From: Candidatus Rifleibacteriota bacterium
Lineage (GTDB): Bacteria > Riflebacteria > Ozemobacteria > Ozemobacterales > Ozemobacteraceae
Direction: 5' to 3'
Length of the DNA stretch: 40,596 nucleotides
Assembly (NCBI GenBank): GCA_029560455.1
Contig: JAKQKW010000332.1
Span: 1 to 40,596, forward strand
Each line of letters opens with the position of its first letter. Position 1 is the first letter of the stretch. A program made the position numbers and the translations under genes. The notes below the pieces were generated by a model. The model made no database searches. It was not told the DNA's origin and saw only the letters and a program-made list of their open reading frames with translations. Positions 1 to 8,667 of the stretch are shown here, piece after piece.

Positions 1-1
1 G

Positions 2-2488
2 CCTGCCCGTGCCAAAAGTGGTGTGACATTAGGGCTTGCCGGCAATCTCGGCGCTGACGAACAGCTTGATCTTGATGCTGCTGCGTCCGAAGAGATTGTG
101 CTGACGAAAGAAGATCTTCAGGACGGTGTTGATAACAAGGAACTCGATACCCTGGTGGCTTATATGACCTCCGAAGGCGCCAAGGAATATGATGTTAAGG
201 TTAAGGTTAAGATCGACAAGGCTTTTCGTGTTTCTCCCGGCAAGGATTACGCCGACTTCAAGGTGCCAGGCGTTGACATCGCCTGGAATCTTCGCCCGGA
301 TGTGAAAACTTTTCTTGAGGGTGGCGGTTACTCACCGATCGAAATCGGGTTTCCGAAAGATCTGTCATGGCTTGACTTTTCGATTCCGGTTAAAATCGGG
401 CCGATCACTCTTGTTAATATCAATCTTACTGGCGTTGTCGACAAACTGATGCCGAAAATCACAGTGGCTGGCAAAGAGCGCAGTTTTAAAGAGCTCACCA
501 GTCTTGATTTTTTTGCCGACATGCTCGTAAATCAGTTGATTGGCGGTGGAAAGCAGCGCTACCCGATTCAGGTTAAATTCGACGCAATCCCAATGCCCAC
601 AAGCGTTAATAATCTCTGGCCAGCTGGTGTGAGCCTGACTCCAACGCTTGATCAGGGGCAGTATCTTGAAAAATATGGCCAGCTGAAGCTTGAGTGTGAA
701 GCTTCGATTACCTATCAGGATAACTACAAGGCAACTCGCAGAGTATCGGCCATAAAAGACTTCAAAACTGCTGACTGCGAGCCGCCGGCTCCGATGTACA
801 GTTTTTTTATCGCTAATCTCAAGAATGACTACCTTTCTTTCAACAATTATGGCGGCACTTTTATCGTTAACAACTTCGATTACTCCGGTACTTTTTCAAA
901 AATAAAAGAAGTCTTCACCGGCCCAAAAGAAGTTTCAGAAGAAGAACTGAAAAAACGTGAGTTTCCTGGCCTGGTGCGCGTTAATTATTCAGACAAAAGC
1001 TCTGACAGCACTCGTCCGTTGATCTGCAACGTCGCCCTTATGGGCGACTGGAACGCTCCGCCGGTAGCCGGCGACAACAGCGGTGCGGTCAAGAACATCT
1101 TTCAGGGGATCGAGCCTCTGCTGATTCTCAACACCAAGACTAAAATGGCGGTTGCCGGCGGCAAATACAATATTAACGCCGAAATTACCCGCAGAGACCC
1201 TGAAACGAACATCGCGGTTCCGGTCAGCCTTTCCGGCCCGGCCAATAACAGTGCACCGGCTCAACCCGTGCTTGGCCAGCCCGGAAAATACGGGCTCGAT
1301 TTCGCCACCAAGCCAGATCCTTTTCCGATGCTGAAGCCGACCGAGTATCTCAAAAAGCTGGCTTCGCCCGGAACTATGAACCTCATTCCCAATGTTGGCA
1401 AAATGAGCACCAATGTTCTGGCGCTGGCGGTAACCATGGCGCTCAAGCCTATGGTTGAAGCAGTTCCACTCAGCAAAGGAGTGGTGAGCGTTCCTGACTG
1501 TTTCCAGAAATGGGAAATGCCGTATATGGGCACTGGCAACTCGTTTTACACCATTCCGACAACTGGCACCGGTGCCAATAAAACCAGATTTTTTGGCTAC
1601 GGCGGCATGCATCCGACCCTCACCAGGGAAGTCGAAGGCAATGTGCTCAAACGTTCGCGACTGTGGCAGATGTGCATTGTCGGCATGAGTCCGATGGACC
1701 GACTGCCACTGCTTCCTTTCCCGCCGGTATTTCTGCCGCCCCCGCCTTTGGTCATACCAATCTGGAAAGCCCAGGAAGTATTGACCAAGTATGATTACAA
1801 CCTCGAGCCACTTAAGGCCAATGCTGAATCAGGTAAGGCCGATTACAAGACCTATGAATATGACCCTTCACTGCTGCAGAATATGCCGCCCAACCTCTAT
1901 ACCAGCGAGCAATACGCCAAAAAGGCGACTTATTACTATGAAAATGCTGAAGCTTTTATCGAAGACCTTCCTAACCGCATTACCACGGTAAATGGCAAAA
2001 AAGTGTTTGTGTTGAACGGGGTGTCTTATATTTCCGGTTCGCTCGGTACGGCGGCCAGCCCGTTCAATGCAGGCGAAGAAGCTTTTTATGTGCTCGGAAA
2101 AGGCATGATTGTCGTCAGCGGCAACCTTTTCCTGGGCTCGAATATCAAGGTCCTCGACCGGACTGAAGACGATCTGACAGTGTTTTCTCTGATTCTGCGC
2201 AATGGTGGTCTGTTAGCCCTTTCTGGCGGCAAACAATACGAAGTCGAAGGCTCGCTTTATACAGACAAGGGCATTTACTGCCATGCCGATTCAAGCCTGA
2301 GAATAGCAGGCAACTGGGTAACCAATCAGTTCAACAAGGCGGCAATGGGCGGTACTGTTGCGGTAGATTACGTTTCTTCGCGAGTGCGTAACTCTCTGGG
2401 CAGCCTGCACCCGGTGCGCGGCAAGTTCGACCCGAAGCGCTATCATGTTTCTTTCAGCCCGCTGTGGGCTTCGTGGAGGGCAAATTGA
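2..2488 (+). CDS. Large secreted or pilus-linked protein of unknown function, 5'-truncated by window
   Basis: The frame is open from base 2, so the gene starts before the window; the GTG at 23 is only an internal codon. About 829 residues are visible. No signal sequence is in view. The protein is rich in Gly, Pro and aromatic residues, has a Pro-rich patch (FPPVFLPPPPLVIP) near residue 570, and ends in a beta-rich segment with repeated short Gly/Ser/Asn strands. I recognise no catalytic motif. Its stop overlaps the start of the next gene, a pseudopilin (TGATG), so the two are translationally coupled. Context suggests a pilus-associated or exported surface protein, perhaps a pseudopilin with a large ectodomain whose N-terminus lies upstream. 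That role is inferred from position only. Confidence 0.85.
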   Translation, partial: PARAKSGVTLGLAGNLGADEQLDLDAAASEEIVLTKEDLQDGVDNKELDTLVAYMTSEGAKEYDVKVKVKIDKAFRVSPGKDYADFKVPGVDIAWNLRPDVKTFLEGGGYSPIEIGFPKDLSWLDFSIPVKIGPITLVNINLTGVVDKLMPKITVAGKERSFKELTSLDFFADMLVNQLIGGGKQRYPIQVKFDAIPMPTSVNNLWPAGVSLTPTLDQGQYLEKYGQLKLECEASITYQDNYKATRRVSAIKDFKTADCEPPAPMYSFFIANLKNDYLSFNNYGGTFIVNNFDYSGTFSKIKEVFTGPKEVSEEELKKREFPGLVRVNYSDKSSDSTRPLICNVALMGDWNAPPVAGDNSGAVKNIFQGIEPLLILNTKTKMAVAGGKYNINAEITRRDPETNIAVPVSLSGPANNSAPAQPVLGQPGKYGLDFATKPDPFPMLKPTEYLKKLASPGTMNLIPNVGKMSTNVLALAVTMALKPMVEAVPLSKGVVSVPDCFQKWEMPYMGTGNSFYTIPTTGTGANKTRFFGYGGMHPTLTREVEGNVLKRSRLWQMCIVGMSPMDRLPLLPFPPVFLPPPPLVIPIWKAQEVLTKYDYNLEPLKANAESGKADYKTYEYDPSLLQNMPPNLYTSEQYAKKATYYYENAEAFIEDLPNRITTVNGKKVFVLNGVSYISGSLGTAASPFNAGEEAFYVLGKGMIVVSGNLFLGSNIKVLDRTEDDLTVFSLILRNGGLLALSGGKQYEVEGSLYTDKGIYCHADSSLRIAGNWVTNQFNKAAMGGTVAVDYVSSRVRNSLGSLHPVRGKFDPKRYHVSFSPLWASWRAN

Positions 2489-2982
2489 TGCATGCCGGCA
2501 TGAATAAAAAAGGTGCTACCCTTCTTGAAATCGTTATCGCGGCTTTCATCCTGGCGGTAGCTTTTATACCGATTCTCAGACTCGTTGATTTCGGGTCGAC
2601 CTCTACGGCCAAGGTTGGTCATTACGCCAAGGCAACCCGGCTGGCTCAGGAGTTGATAGAAGAATGCAAACATGTGCCTTTCAAGGTTTATCAGAAGCAT
2701 TACAGCGACCTGGCCAGCGGCAACTCTTTCGATGTCCACCCACAGTTCTACAAAGAAACTGCCAAAAGCATCGAGAGCTTTTTTAAAGAAAACATCGATG
2801 CCATGAAAGATTATGGCTGCACTGCAACTTTGAAAGCCAAGAAGAATGATCTCGACCAGATCGTCGAAGTCTGGTTCGAGGTCGAAATTTTCTGGCGCGA
2901 TAAAGGCACGAAAGAAGACGAACGTTTTGGCCGGCGGGTTGTCAGGGCCGGCAATGCCTATTACAATTCTGAGGCTATTTAG
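2488..2982 (+). CDS. Type II/IV pseudopilin (PulG/GspI-like)
   Basis: A 164-residue protein with a class III prepilin leader: a short Lys-rich stretch, Gly9, then ATLLE (Glu at mature position 5), followed by a hydrophobic helix (IVIAAFILAVAFIPIL). A prepilin peptidase would cut after Gly9 and methylate Ala10; no such enzyme is in this window. The ectodomain is charged and soluble. ATG 2488 is chosen because GGAGG at 2475-2479 sits about 8 bases upstream; ATG 2500 (160 residues, leader MNKKG) is an alternative and gives a more usual leader length. The start overlaps the upstream stop by one base and the next pseudopilin begins 15 bases after this stop, so these are one operon. It probably acts as a minor pseudopilin in a type II secretion or type IV pilus-like fibre. 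Confidence 0.9.
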   Translation: MHAGMNKKGATLLEIVIAAFILAVAFIPILRLVDFGSTSTAKVGHYAKATRLAQELIEECKHVPFKVYQKHYSDLASGNSFDVHPQFYKETAKSIESFFKENIDAMKDYGCTATLKAKKNDLDQIVEVWFEVEIFWRDKGTKEDERFGRRVVRAGNAYYNSEAI

Positions 2983-2997
2983 CAGAAAGGTGAAAAC

Positions 2998-4479
2998 ATG
3001 AAAAATCGCAGAAAAACTGGCTTTACCCTGGTAGAAGTGATGGTCGCCATTTTTCTGTCGACCATCGTTCTTACTGCTATCTACGGCGTCTGGATCCGTG
3101 TTCAGCGTGAAATCGCCAAGTCGCATGCGCGGCAAACACTGCAGAGTGAGCTGAGAACCGCCTCAAACTACCTGCAGAAAGACCTTAAGTCGGTTAAGGA
3201 AGGAACTTTTGATGCCCCGGGTGGCCAGTCTGCCGACGGTTCTTCTTTGCATATCACGTTTGAACGTTTTAAAGAGAGTGAAGAAGGCAAAATTGCCCAG
3301 GATTCAACCGAGAAGGTCGAATACCGTCTAAGTGATGGTCTGCTGACGAGAAAGAGCACTACCGAACTCAAGATTCTTTCTGTCAGCATCGAAAGCATGC
3401 AGATTACCAAATCCGTTGATTCGGCCAGTCTCGGCGCTACCGATCTCGAGTCGACCGATGAAGATTTCAGGGCCGGGCGCGAGGCCAAGCTTGAAATCAA
3501 CATTGTCGGTCGCAAGAATATTGCCGGTTCGCGCGAGGAAATGTACCACGTCGAGCGCACTTCGGTGGTAATGCGCGATGAATTCTACAAAAAGACCAAC
3601 AAAAATTTCGTTTCGAATTTCGATCTGGCGAAACTTGAAAAAGACGCGGTTGTCGAAGTTGACAACTCTCAGGATGCCAGTTTTGGCCCGGGCGGAGCAA
3701 TGACTGAAGAACAGCTGCGCAGTCTCAATGACGATCAGCTGACTGGCCTTGAGAATACACAAAAAGAGCTGGTGGACCAGGCGAATGACTCAATCGAGGA
3801 AATGAACAATGCCATCGATGATACCGACACCGGCGAAAGCGGCTGGGACAAATTCTGGGGCGGAGTGGCATTCTGGTCGACAAGCGAAGGCGAAAAAGTA
3901 AGAGGGATGCGATCTGACCTTGAGAAGGCAGATTCCCAGGATGAAGTTAAATCGGTTATCAATAAATTGTCTGAATACACAAAAGACAAGGAAGAGACCT
4001 TTCTTAGTCGCTCTGTGCCTGGTTATTCAAGTATGAGTGCCGCTCAAAAAGAGCTTTATAAAGAAGCTTACGAAATGAAACTGCAGGACAGAACCATCGA
4101 AGGCAGCCATCAGGAACTCGTTAAACAGGCAGAAAAAGATGGCAAGACCCCACCGGAAGCCCCTCAAAAAGTTATCGATGTCGCCACCGGCCAGACTGCG
4201 GGCGAAGGTTCACAGACATACGTTGACGGAGATGGTAATACGGTACAGATTGCTGATGAGTCTAACAGTTCGCGCAGCACGACTGAGCTGCGCACCGCCT
4301 ATAACAATATCAATCTCAGCTGGATGGGCGAGTTTAACAAAGAACCCGAAGAAGTCGGGATCTATAACGCTGCGAAATCGATGATCAGCCAGGGCAAGGC
4401 CAAACTCAACGTCATTGAAATGCGCGATACTTCTACCGAAAATATTGCACTGATACAGAGAGTTAAAGCCAGTAATTAA
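2998..4479 (+). CDS. PulJ/GspJ-like pseudopilin with long acidic C-terminal extension
   Basis: A 493-residue protein with a clear prepilin signal: MKNRRKTG cut before FTLVE, Glu at mature position 5, then a TM helix to about residue 30. Residues 30-190 resemble the ectodomain of GspJ/PulJ minor pseudopilins. From about residue 200 onward lies a hydrophilic, Glu/Asp/Gln/Lys-rich segment with predicted helices that such proteins normally lack: family members are usually near 200 residues, so this is over twice as long. A good ribosome site (AAAGGTG) precedes ATG 2998. It lies between another pseudopilin and an M30-like lipoprotein, with gaps of 15 and 23 bases. Family membership rests on the N-terminus; the role of the tail is unknown. 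Confidence 0.88.
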   Translation: MKNRRKTGFTLVEVMVAIFLSTIVLTAIYGVWIRVQREIAKSHARQTLQSELRTASNYLQKDLKSVKEGTFDAPGGQSADGSSLHITFERFKESEEGKIAQDSTEKVEYRLSDGLLTRKSTTELKILSVSIESMQITKSVDSASLGATDLESTDEDFRAGREAKLEINIVGRKNIAGSREEMYHVERTSVVMRDEFYKKTNKNFVSNFDLAKLEKDAVVEVDNSQDASFGPGGAMTEEQLRSLNDDQLTGLENTQKELVDQANDSIEEMNNAIDDTDTGESGWDKFWGGVAFWSTSEGEKVRGMRSDLEKADSQDEVKSVINKLSEYTKDKEETFLSRSVPGYSSMSAAQKELYKEAYEMKLQDRTIEGSHQELVKQAEKDGKTPPEAPQKVIDVATGQTAGEGSQTYVDGDGNTVQIADESNSSRSTTELRTAYNNINLSWMGEFNKEPEEVGIYNAAKSMISQGKAKLNVIEMRDTSTENIALIQRVKASN

Positions 4480-4502
4480 CATTCATTCACAGAAAGGCAT
4501 TT

Positions 4503-7500
4503 ATGCGCTTTTTTTTCGGCCTGTTGATTCTCATCTGTTGCGGTCTTACTGCAGGTGGCTGTGGTAGCTCTGACGGCGGTCTTTCTGACTGGCAGAAGCC
4601 TGCCCCGGTAACGGTTGTTTCAAACATCAAAGGCAAGATTCTGCCACCGGTTTCTGTCAGCATCAGGCCTGGCTTGATGGCGCTTCTTGCTGTAGAAGGC
4701 ACTACGGTTTTTGTCGAAAAATACCCGGAACATTCTGCAACAGCCGACAGCAACGGTGACTTCATTATCAAAAATGTACCGGCCGGCCGGCATCGACTTG
4801 TGGCTCACAAGCTTTCCGGTATTACACCTTATCGTCAGAGGTCCGACGTATTTGACCTGACCGGCCAGTTTGAGACACAGGTAATTGCCACGCCCGTTAC
4901 TCTCGAGCCAGCTCCCTATAATCTGACTGTTAATGTCAGCGATGTCGGAACCGACCAGCCCTTGAACGCAACAGTCCGCATCTGGGGTTTCGAATTTCAG
5001 GCCATTAACGGTGTTGCCGAGGTTGGGCCGTTTCCTGGCGGCGTGCAGAGCAAAGAAATGCTTGTTTCTGCGCCCGGCTATATATCTTCGACGTTTCTTG
5101 TCGTCTTCAGCGATCAGCGAAAAGCAAAGCTTTTTGTAAGACTTACGCCCTCAACCTCAACAACCGGTAATCGTGCGCCATTTGCCGAAATCGAGCATAC
5201 GGCGACCTCGGTAAAAACCAATGAAAGTCTCAGTTTAACCGCTATCGGCATTGATGCTGATGGCGATACAATTACATGGCTATGGTCGGCCACAGCCGGA
5301 ACTTTTTCGAATCAGACCGGTCAGACGACTGTTTTTACCGCGCCGGCTGCTTCTGGCACTGTCGATATCACCCTCCTCGGAAAAGATCCCGATGGGGCGG
5401 CAGGTCGCGCGGTGCTTCAGTTGACAGTGGAGACCGGCAGTTCTCTTCCACCGAATCCAAATAACCGGCCACCGGTTGCCGCTTATGACCCGATTCCGGC
5501 TCACTTAAGCAAAAACCAGAGTGATGGCACCACGCTGCGATGGACTGGCAGTGACCCTGATGGCGACCCGATCACCTATGACGTTCTTCTTGCTGCCCAG
5601 GGCAGCGATATGAAAGTTGTTGCCGGCAACCTCTCTGAGGCTGCTTACAAAGTCGATGGGCTGGTTGCCTTCAGAACCTATTTCTGGCAGGTAATCACTC
5701 GCGATCAGTACAATGCGGTAACAGCCTCGCCAATGTGGCAGTTCGAGACCGGGGATCTCAACAATTTTGCGCCATACGTGCCCGGACTGCCGGTGCCTGA
5801 AGATCTTTCGATCAATCAGCTCCCGGCAACTCTCTGTACCTGGGCTGGCGGAGATCCTGATCAGAACGACATCATCACCTACTCGTTGATGCTCGGAACC
5901 GACAAGAATAATCTGCAGCTCAAAACCAGAACCAGACAGACGAGTATGCAGCTTGAAAATCTTGAACTTGGCAAAACCTATTTCTGGCAGATCCTCGCTG
6001 CCGATAACCGTGGCAAAGAGACTGCCGGCCCCATCTGGCGTTTCAGCACCCATTCGCCTTTAAACGGTAACCCGTCTGACCCTGAAGTGGTAGGTCCGGC
6101 AAGCGGGGCGACCGGCATAGCTGTTAATGCTCAGTTGCGCTGGAAAGCTTCTGATCCTGATGGCGACGCCATCTCTTACGACCTGTTTTTCGGCACTGCT
6201 TTTCCGCTTGAAAAAGTGGCGTCTGATTTGACAGCGCAGGCTTACACGCCAACCGGGAGTCTTAAATTTGCAACGCGTTATTTCTGGCAGGTTCTGGTGC
6301 GGGATTCTCGTGGTCTTACCAACCTGAATTCACCTGTCTGGTCGTTTACAACTGCCGAAAAAGTTAATCAACCGCCAAACCAGCCTCTGGCAATTTCGCC
6401 CGCCAGCGGCAGTGCCAATGTGTCGGTGCGTCCGGCATTTGCCTGGTCAGGCGGCGATATTGACGACGAAGACGTTTCTTACGATCTGTTTCTCGATCAG
6501 AGTATGCCGCCGACAACAAAAGTTGCAGAAAATCTCACGACGACAACCTGGTCGCCATCAGTCGACCTTGGCGCCGGCAAAATTTATTACTGGCAGATCG
6601 TTGCCAGAGACCCGGCCAACAATTCAACTGTCTCGAGCATCTTTTCATTCACGGTAAAACCTGAATCAGTTGACGATACGACTCCTCCTGAAGTTCTTTC
6701 GGTCAGTCCGGCCAACGGTGATGTCGGAGTTGCTGCAGAACAGACGATTACTGTTGTTTTCAGCGAGGCCGTAGATCAGAGTTCGGCTCTGAATGCGATG
6801 AGCTTTTCACCCGCTGTTAACGGTGCCTGGTCATGGGATAACGTGTCGACAATGGTGTTTCGCCCGACCGGTGGCTGGCCGCCCGGCAGTTATAACCGGC
6901 TTGTTATTGCAGACAACACTGTGAAAGACAAGAACAACAAAGTCATGAGCCGTGGTGGCAGTTATGGTTTCACTGTTGCTTCGGCGCTTCCGATTCCTTC
7001 GGGCCACCGTTCTGTTGCCTTCCCGAGGCTGCTTCAGGCAAATGAGACGGCGTTGATTTCTGTGCCCGACCTGCCTGCCGGGTCCAGGGCATTCGGGGTT
7101 GCGGTCGCTTCGCCCGACGCTGCCACTTTTACATTGAAAGCCAGTATGGTCGAAAAACTCCCTTCCGGTATCGACCCTCACTCAGCCTTTCGCTTTTTTG
7201 AACAGGGTTTGAGCGGCCATGAGCTCCCACCCTCTCTGGAATCGGCGGGCAATCTGCGCGGTAGTTCAAGACTTCGTGCCTCGGCCGTGGTTGGTAACAC
7301 AGAAGAATTTTTTATACCTTTCTATGGTCAGGTTGCGACCAGCACTCCATACCCTGCCAACAAGATTGTCGCGCGGTGTCAGGCGGCAGGTGAGCGCGTG
7401 ATAATATATGTCGATACCGCTATTCAAAGCCCTTCAAGCAGTCTGGTTGCCGATGTCAGTCAGCGTTTTACAGAGGTGATCAGGCCGCGGGTACGCGATT

Positions 7501-8366
7501 ATTTCGGCGAAGAACCGGATCGGGGGCCTGACGGTGAAGAACGGTTGGTTGTATTGCTGACCGACTCGATGACGACGGGAATTGCCGGGATATTTTACGG
7601 CAACGACCTTTTCGACCGCGATGAAAGCAATATTCAGCTGCGCGAGAGCAATGCCCGCAAAATTATCTATGTAAAATATTCTCTTTCGAGCCCGATAACC
7701 AGATTTGGCACCATGGCGCATGAGTTTCAGCATATGGTTAACTTTCATCAGAAGCGTCGCCTGGGTGGTAGCAGCAACTATGAGGCCGTCTGGTTAAACG
7801 AAGGGATGTCGAAGTTTTCTGAAGAAATCTGCGGTTATGGCATTCTTGAAGGCGATGCCAATACTGCATCGTTAATCAAGTTGTCACAACAGAACCTCAA
7901 AGATCTTTCACTGACAAATTTTACCGGATTGAACAGTTACGGTCTTTCTTATCTGTTTGTGCGCTTTCTGGCACAGGAAAACCGCTATGGCACAACCTAC
8001 CGCGAAATCACCCGCAAGCTGATCGGCTCGGCACTTACCGGGAAAGCCAATGTTGCGTCAGTTACTGGTGAAGACTTTTCGCAGACGCTTGCCAGATGGG
8101 CAATGTCATTGTATCTGAATCGCCATTTGTCAGAAAACCCGGCTGATTATGGTCTGAAAAATCTTAACCTGGCAGGCACTTACAACGGTGTGACGCTGCC
8201 AGGTTTCACTTTTACCGATGTCAACACCGGGCAGAAATTGTCACTGAAGTCTGATGCCTTTGCTGGGTTTGTTAAAGTTTCTACCGGGCAGGCAAAAACC
8301 GAATTCAGTCTGGTTAATTCTGACAGCAACGGATTAAGGGTCTGGCTCTTTGACCGGCGACCATAG
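4503..8366 (+). CDS. Fn3-repeat lipoprotein with C-terminal M30-like zinc metallopeptidase
   Basis: 1287 residues. A hydrophobic N-terminus ends in a lipobox-like AGGC with Cys20 as the likely lipidated residue, so it should be anchored outside the cytoplasm. Residues 30-130 look like a carboxypeptidase-regulatory-type beta sandwich (DSNGDFIIKNVPAGRHRL). About 220-310 is PKD/Ig-like. Four Fn3-like modules of about 95 residues follow, each with a YFWQV/YYWQI signature and a DPDGD-type loop. Next comes a Big_5-like domain (PPEVLSVSPANG). The C-terminal third holds HEFQH (His1073, Glu1074, His1077) and WLNEG (Glu1100), the zinc-ligand arrangement of hyicolysin-like M30 peptidases. AAAGG precedes the start. 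It is the last gene of the pseudopilin operon, so the peptidase may process or ride on the secreted fibre; that link is inferred. Confidence 0.9.
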   Translation: MRFFFGLLILICCGLTAGGCGSSDGGLSDWQKPAPVTVVSNIKGKILPPVSVSIRPGLMALLAVEGTTVFVEKYPEHSATADSNGDFIIKNVPAGRHRLVAHKLSGITPYRQRSDVFDLTGQFETQVIATPVTLEPAPYNLTVNVSDVGTDQPLNATVRIWGFEFQAINGVAEVGPFPGGVQSKEMLVSAPGYISSTFLVVFSDQRKAKLFVRLTPSTSTTGNRAPFAEIEHTATSVKTNESLSLTAIGIDADGDTITWLWSATAGTFSNQTGQTTVFTAPAASGTVDITLLGKDPDGAAGRAVLQLTVETGSSLPPNPNNRPPVAAYDPIPAHLSKNQSDGTTLRWTGSDPDGDPITYDVLLAAQGSDMKVVAGNLSEAAYKVDGLVAFRTYFWQVITRDQYNAVTASPMWQFETGDLNNFAPYVPGLPVPEDLSINQLPATLCTWAGGDPDQNDIITYSLMLGTDKNNLQLKTRTRQTSMQLENLELGKTYFWQILAADNRGKETAGPIWRFSTHSPLNGNPSDPEVVGPASGATGIAVNAQLRWKASDPDGDAISYDLFFGTAFPLEKVASDLTAQAYTPTGSLKFATRYFWQVLVRDSRGLTNLNSPVWSFTTAEKVNQPPNQPLAISPASGSANVSVRPAFAWSGGDIDDEDVSYDLFLDQSMPPTTKVAENLTTTTWSPSVDLGAGKIYYWQIVARDPANNSTVSSIFSFTVKPESVDDTTPPEVLSVSPANGDVGVAAEQTITVVFSEAVDQSSALNAMSFSPAVNGAWSWDNVSTMVFRPTGGWPPGSYNRLVIADNTVKDKNNKVMSRGGSYGFTVASALPIPSGHRSVAFPRLLQANETALISVPDLPAGSRAFGVAVASPDAATFTLKASMVEKLPSGIDPHSAFRFFEQGLSGHELPPSLESAGNLRGSSRLRASAVVGNTEEFFIPFYGQVATSTPYPANKIVARCQAAGERVIIYVDTAIQSPSSSLVADVSQRFTEVIRPRVRDYFGEEPDRGPDGEERLVVLLTDSMTTGIAGIFYGNDLFDRDESNIQLRESNARKIIYVKYSLSSPITRFGTMAHEFQHMVNFHQKRRLGGSSNYEAVWLNEGMSKFSEEICGYGILEGDANTASLIKLSQQNLKDLSLTNFTGLNSYGLSYLFVRFLAQENRYGTTYREITRKLIGSALTGKANVASVTGEDFSQTLARWAMSLYLNRHLSENPADYGLKNLNLAGTYNGVTLPGFTFTDVNTGQKLSLKSDAFAGFVKVSTGQAKTEFSLVNSDSNGLRVWLFDRRP

Positions 8367-8401
8367 TGCTTTGTCAGAATTGCATCTGTAGCTTTTTCTT
8401 C

Positions 8402-8461
8402 ATTTCCGCGTTTACACCTCGGAGGGTTTATGCGGGAATTCTCGGACAAGAGCTTTAATGC
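8402..8461. repeat. Degenerate relative of the palindromic intergenic repeat
   Basis: ATTTCCGC (8402-8409) and GCGGGAAT (8432-8439) can pair with one G-T wobble, with a 22-base loop instead of 4. GCTTTAATGC follows (8452-8461), matching GCTTTAGTGC of the 12.3-kb element in the same order. CAGGGCAACT at 8486-8495 repeats the left-arm start. It lies after the M30-like lipoprotein gene. Confidence 0.4.
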
Positions 8462-8523
8462 CTGTTCCATCTCTGGAGGCAAGCGCAGGGCAACTTAGAC
8501 TCATTGAAGGTAGCTGCCTGTTT

Positions 8524-8667
8524 TCAGCCAACAAAAAGCAGAAAAAAGGTCGCGAGCAGAAAAACCCAGATTGAAACCAGTGCAATCAGGTTCCAGTCGA
8601 ATGAATTCTCGATTTTCTCAATAATCGATTTTTCAGAACCGGCAGTGAAATCAGGCTGACCGTTCAT
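8524..8667 (-). CDS. Small single-pass membrane protein (47 aa)
   Basis: A 47-residue reading frame starting MNGQPDFTAGSEKS, with an acidic/polar N-terminal half and a C-terminal hydrophobic helix (LVSIWVFLLATFFLLFVG) running to the stop, which looks like a tail anchor. Its ATG overlaps the TAA of the upstream coiled-coil gene (TAATG), and GGAG sits about 8 bases before the ATG inside that gene, which strongly suggests translational coupling. No homologue is recognised. It may anchor or partner the coiled-coil/zinc-ribbon protein at the membrane; this is inferred from coupling only. Confidence 0.7.
   Translation of the reverse strand: MNGQPDFTAGSEKSIIEKIENSFDWNLIALVSIWVFLLATFFLLFVG

Noticed and set aside
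989..1612. 207-codon antisense frame on the minus strand
   Set aside because: It lies opposite the first gene; composition is Arg/His-rich as expected of an antisense shadow.
2443..3135. 230-codon antisense frame on the minus strand
   Set aside because: It lies opposite two clear pseudopilin genes.
8430..8498. 22-codon frame with GGAGGG upstream
   Set aside because: The ribosome-like site falls in the loop of a repeat-like hairpin and the peptide is short and featureless.
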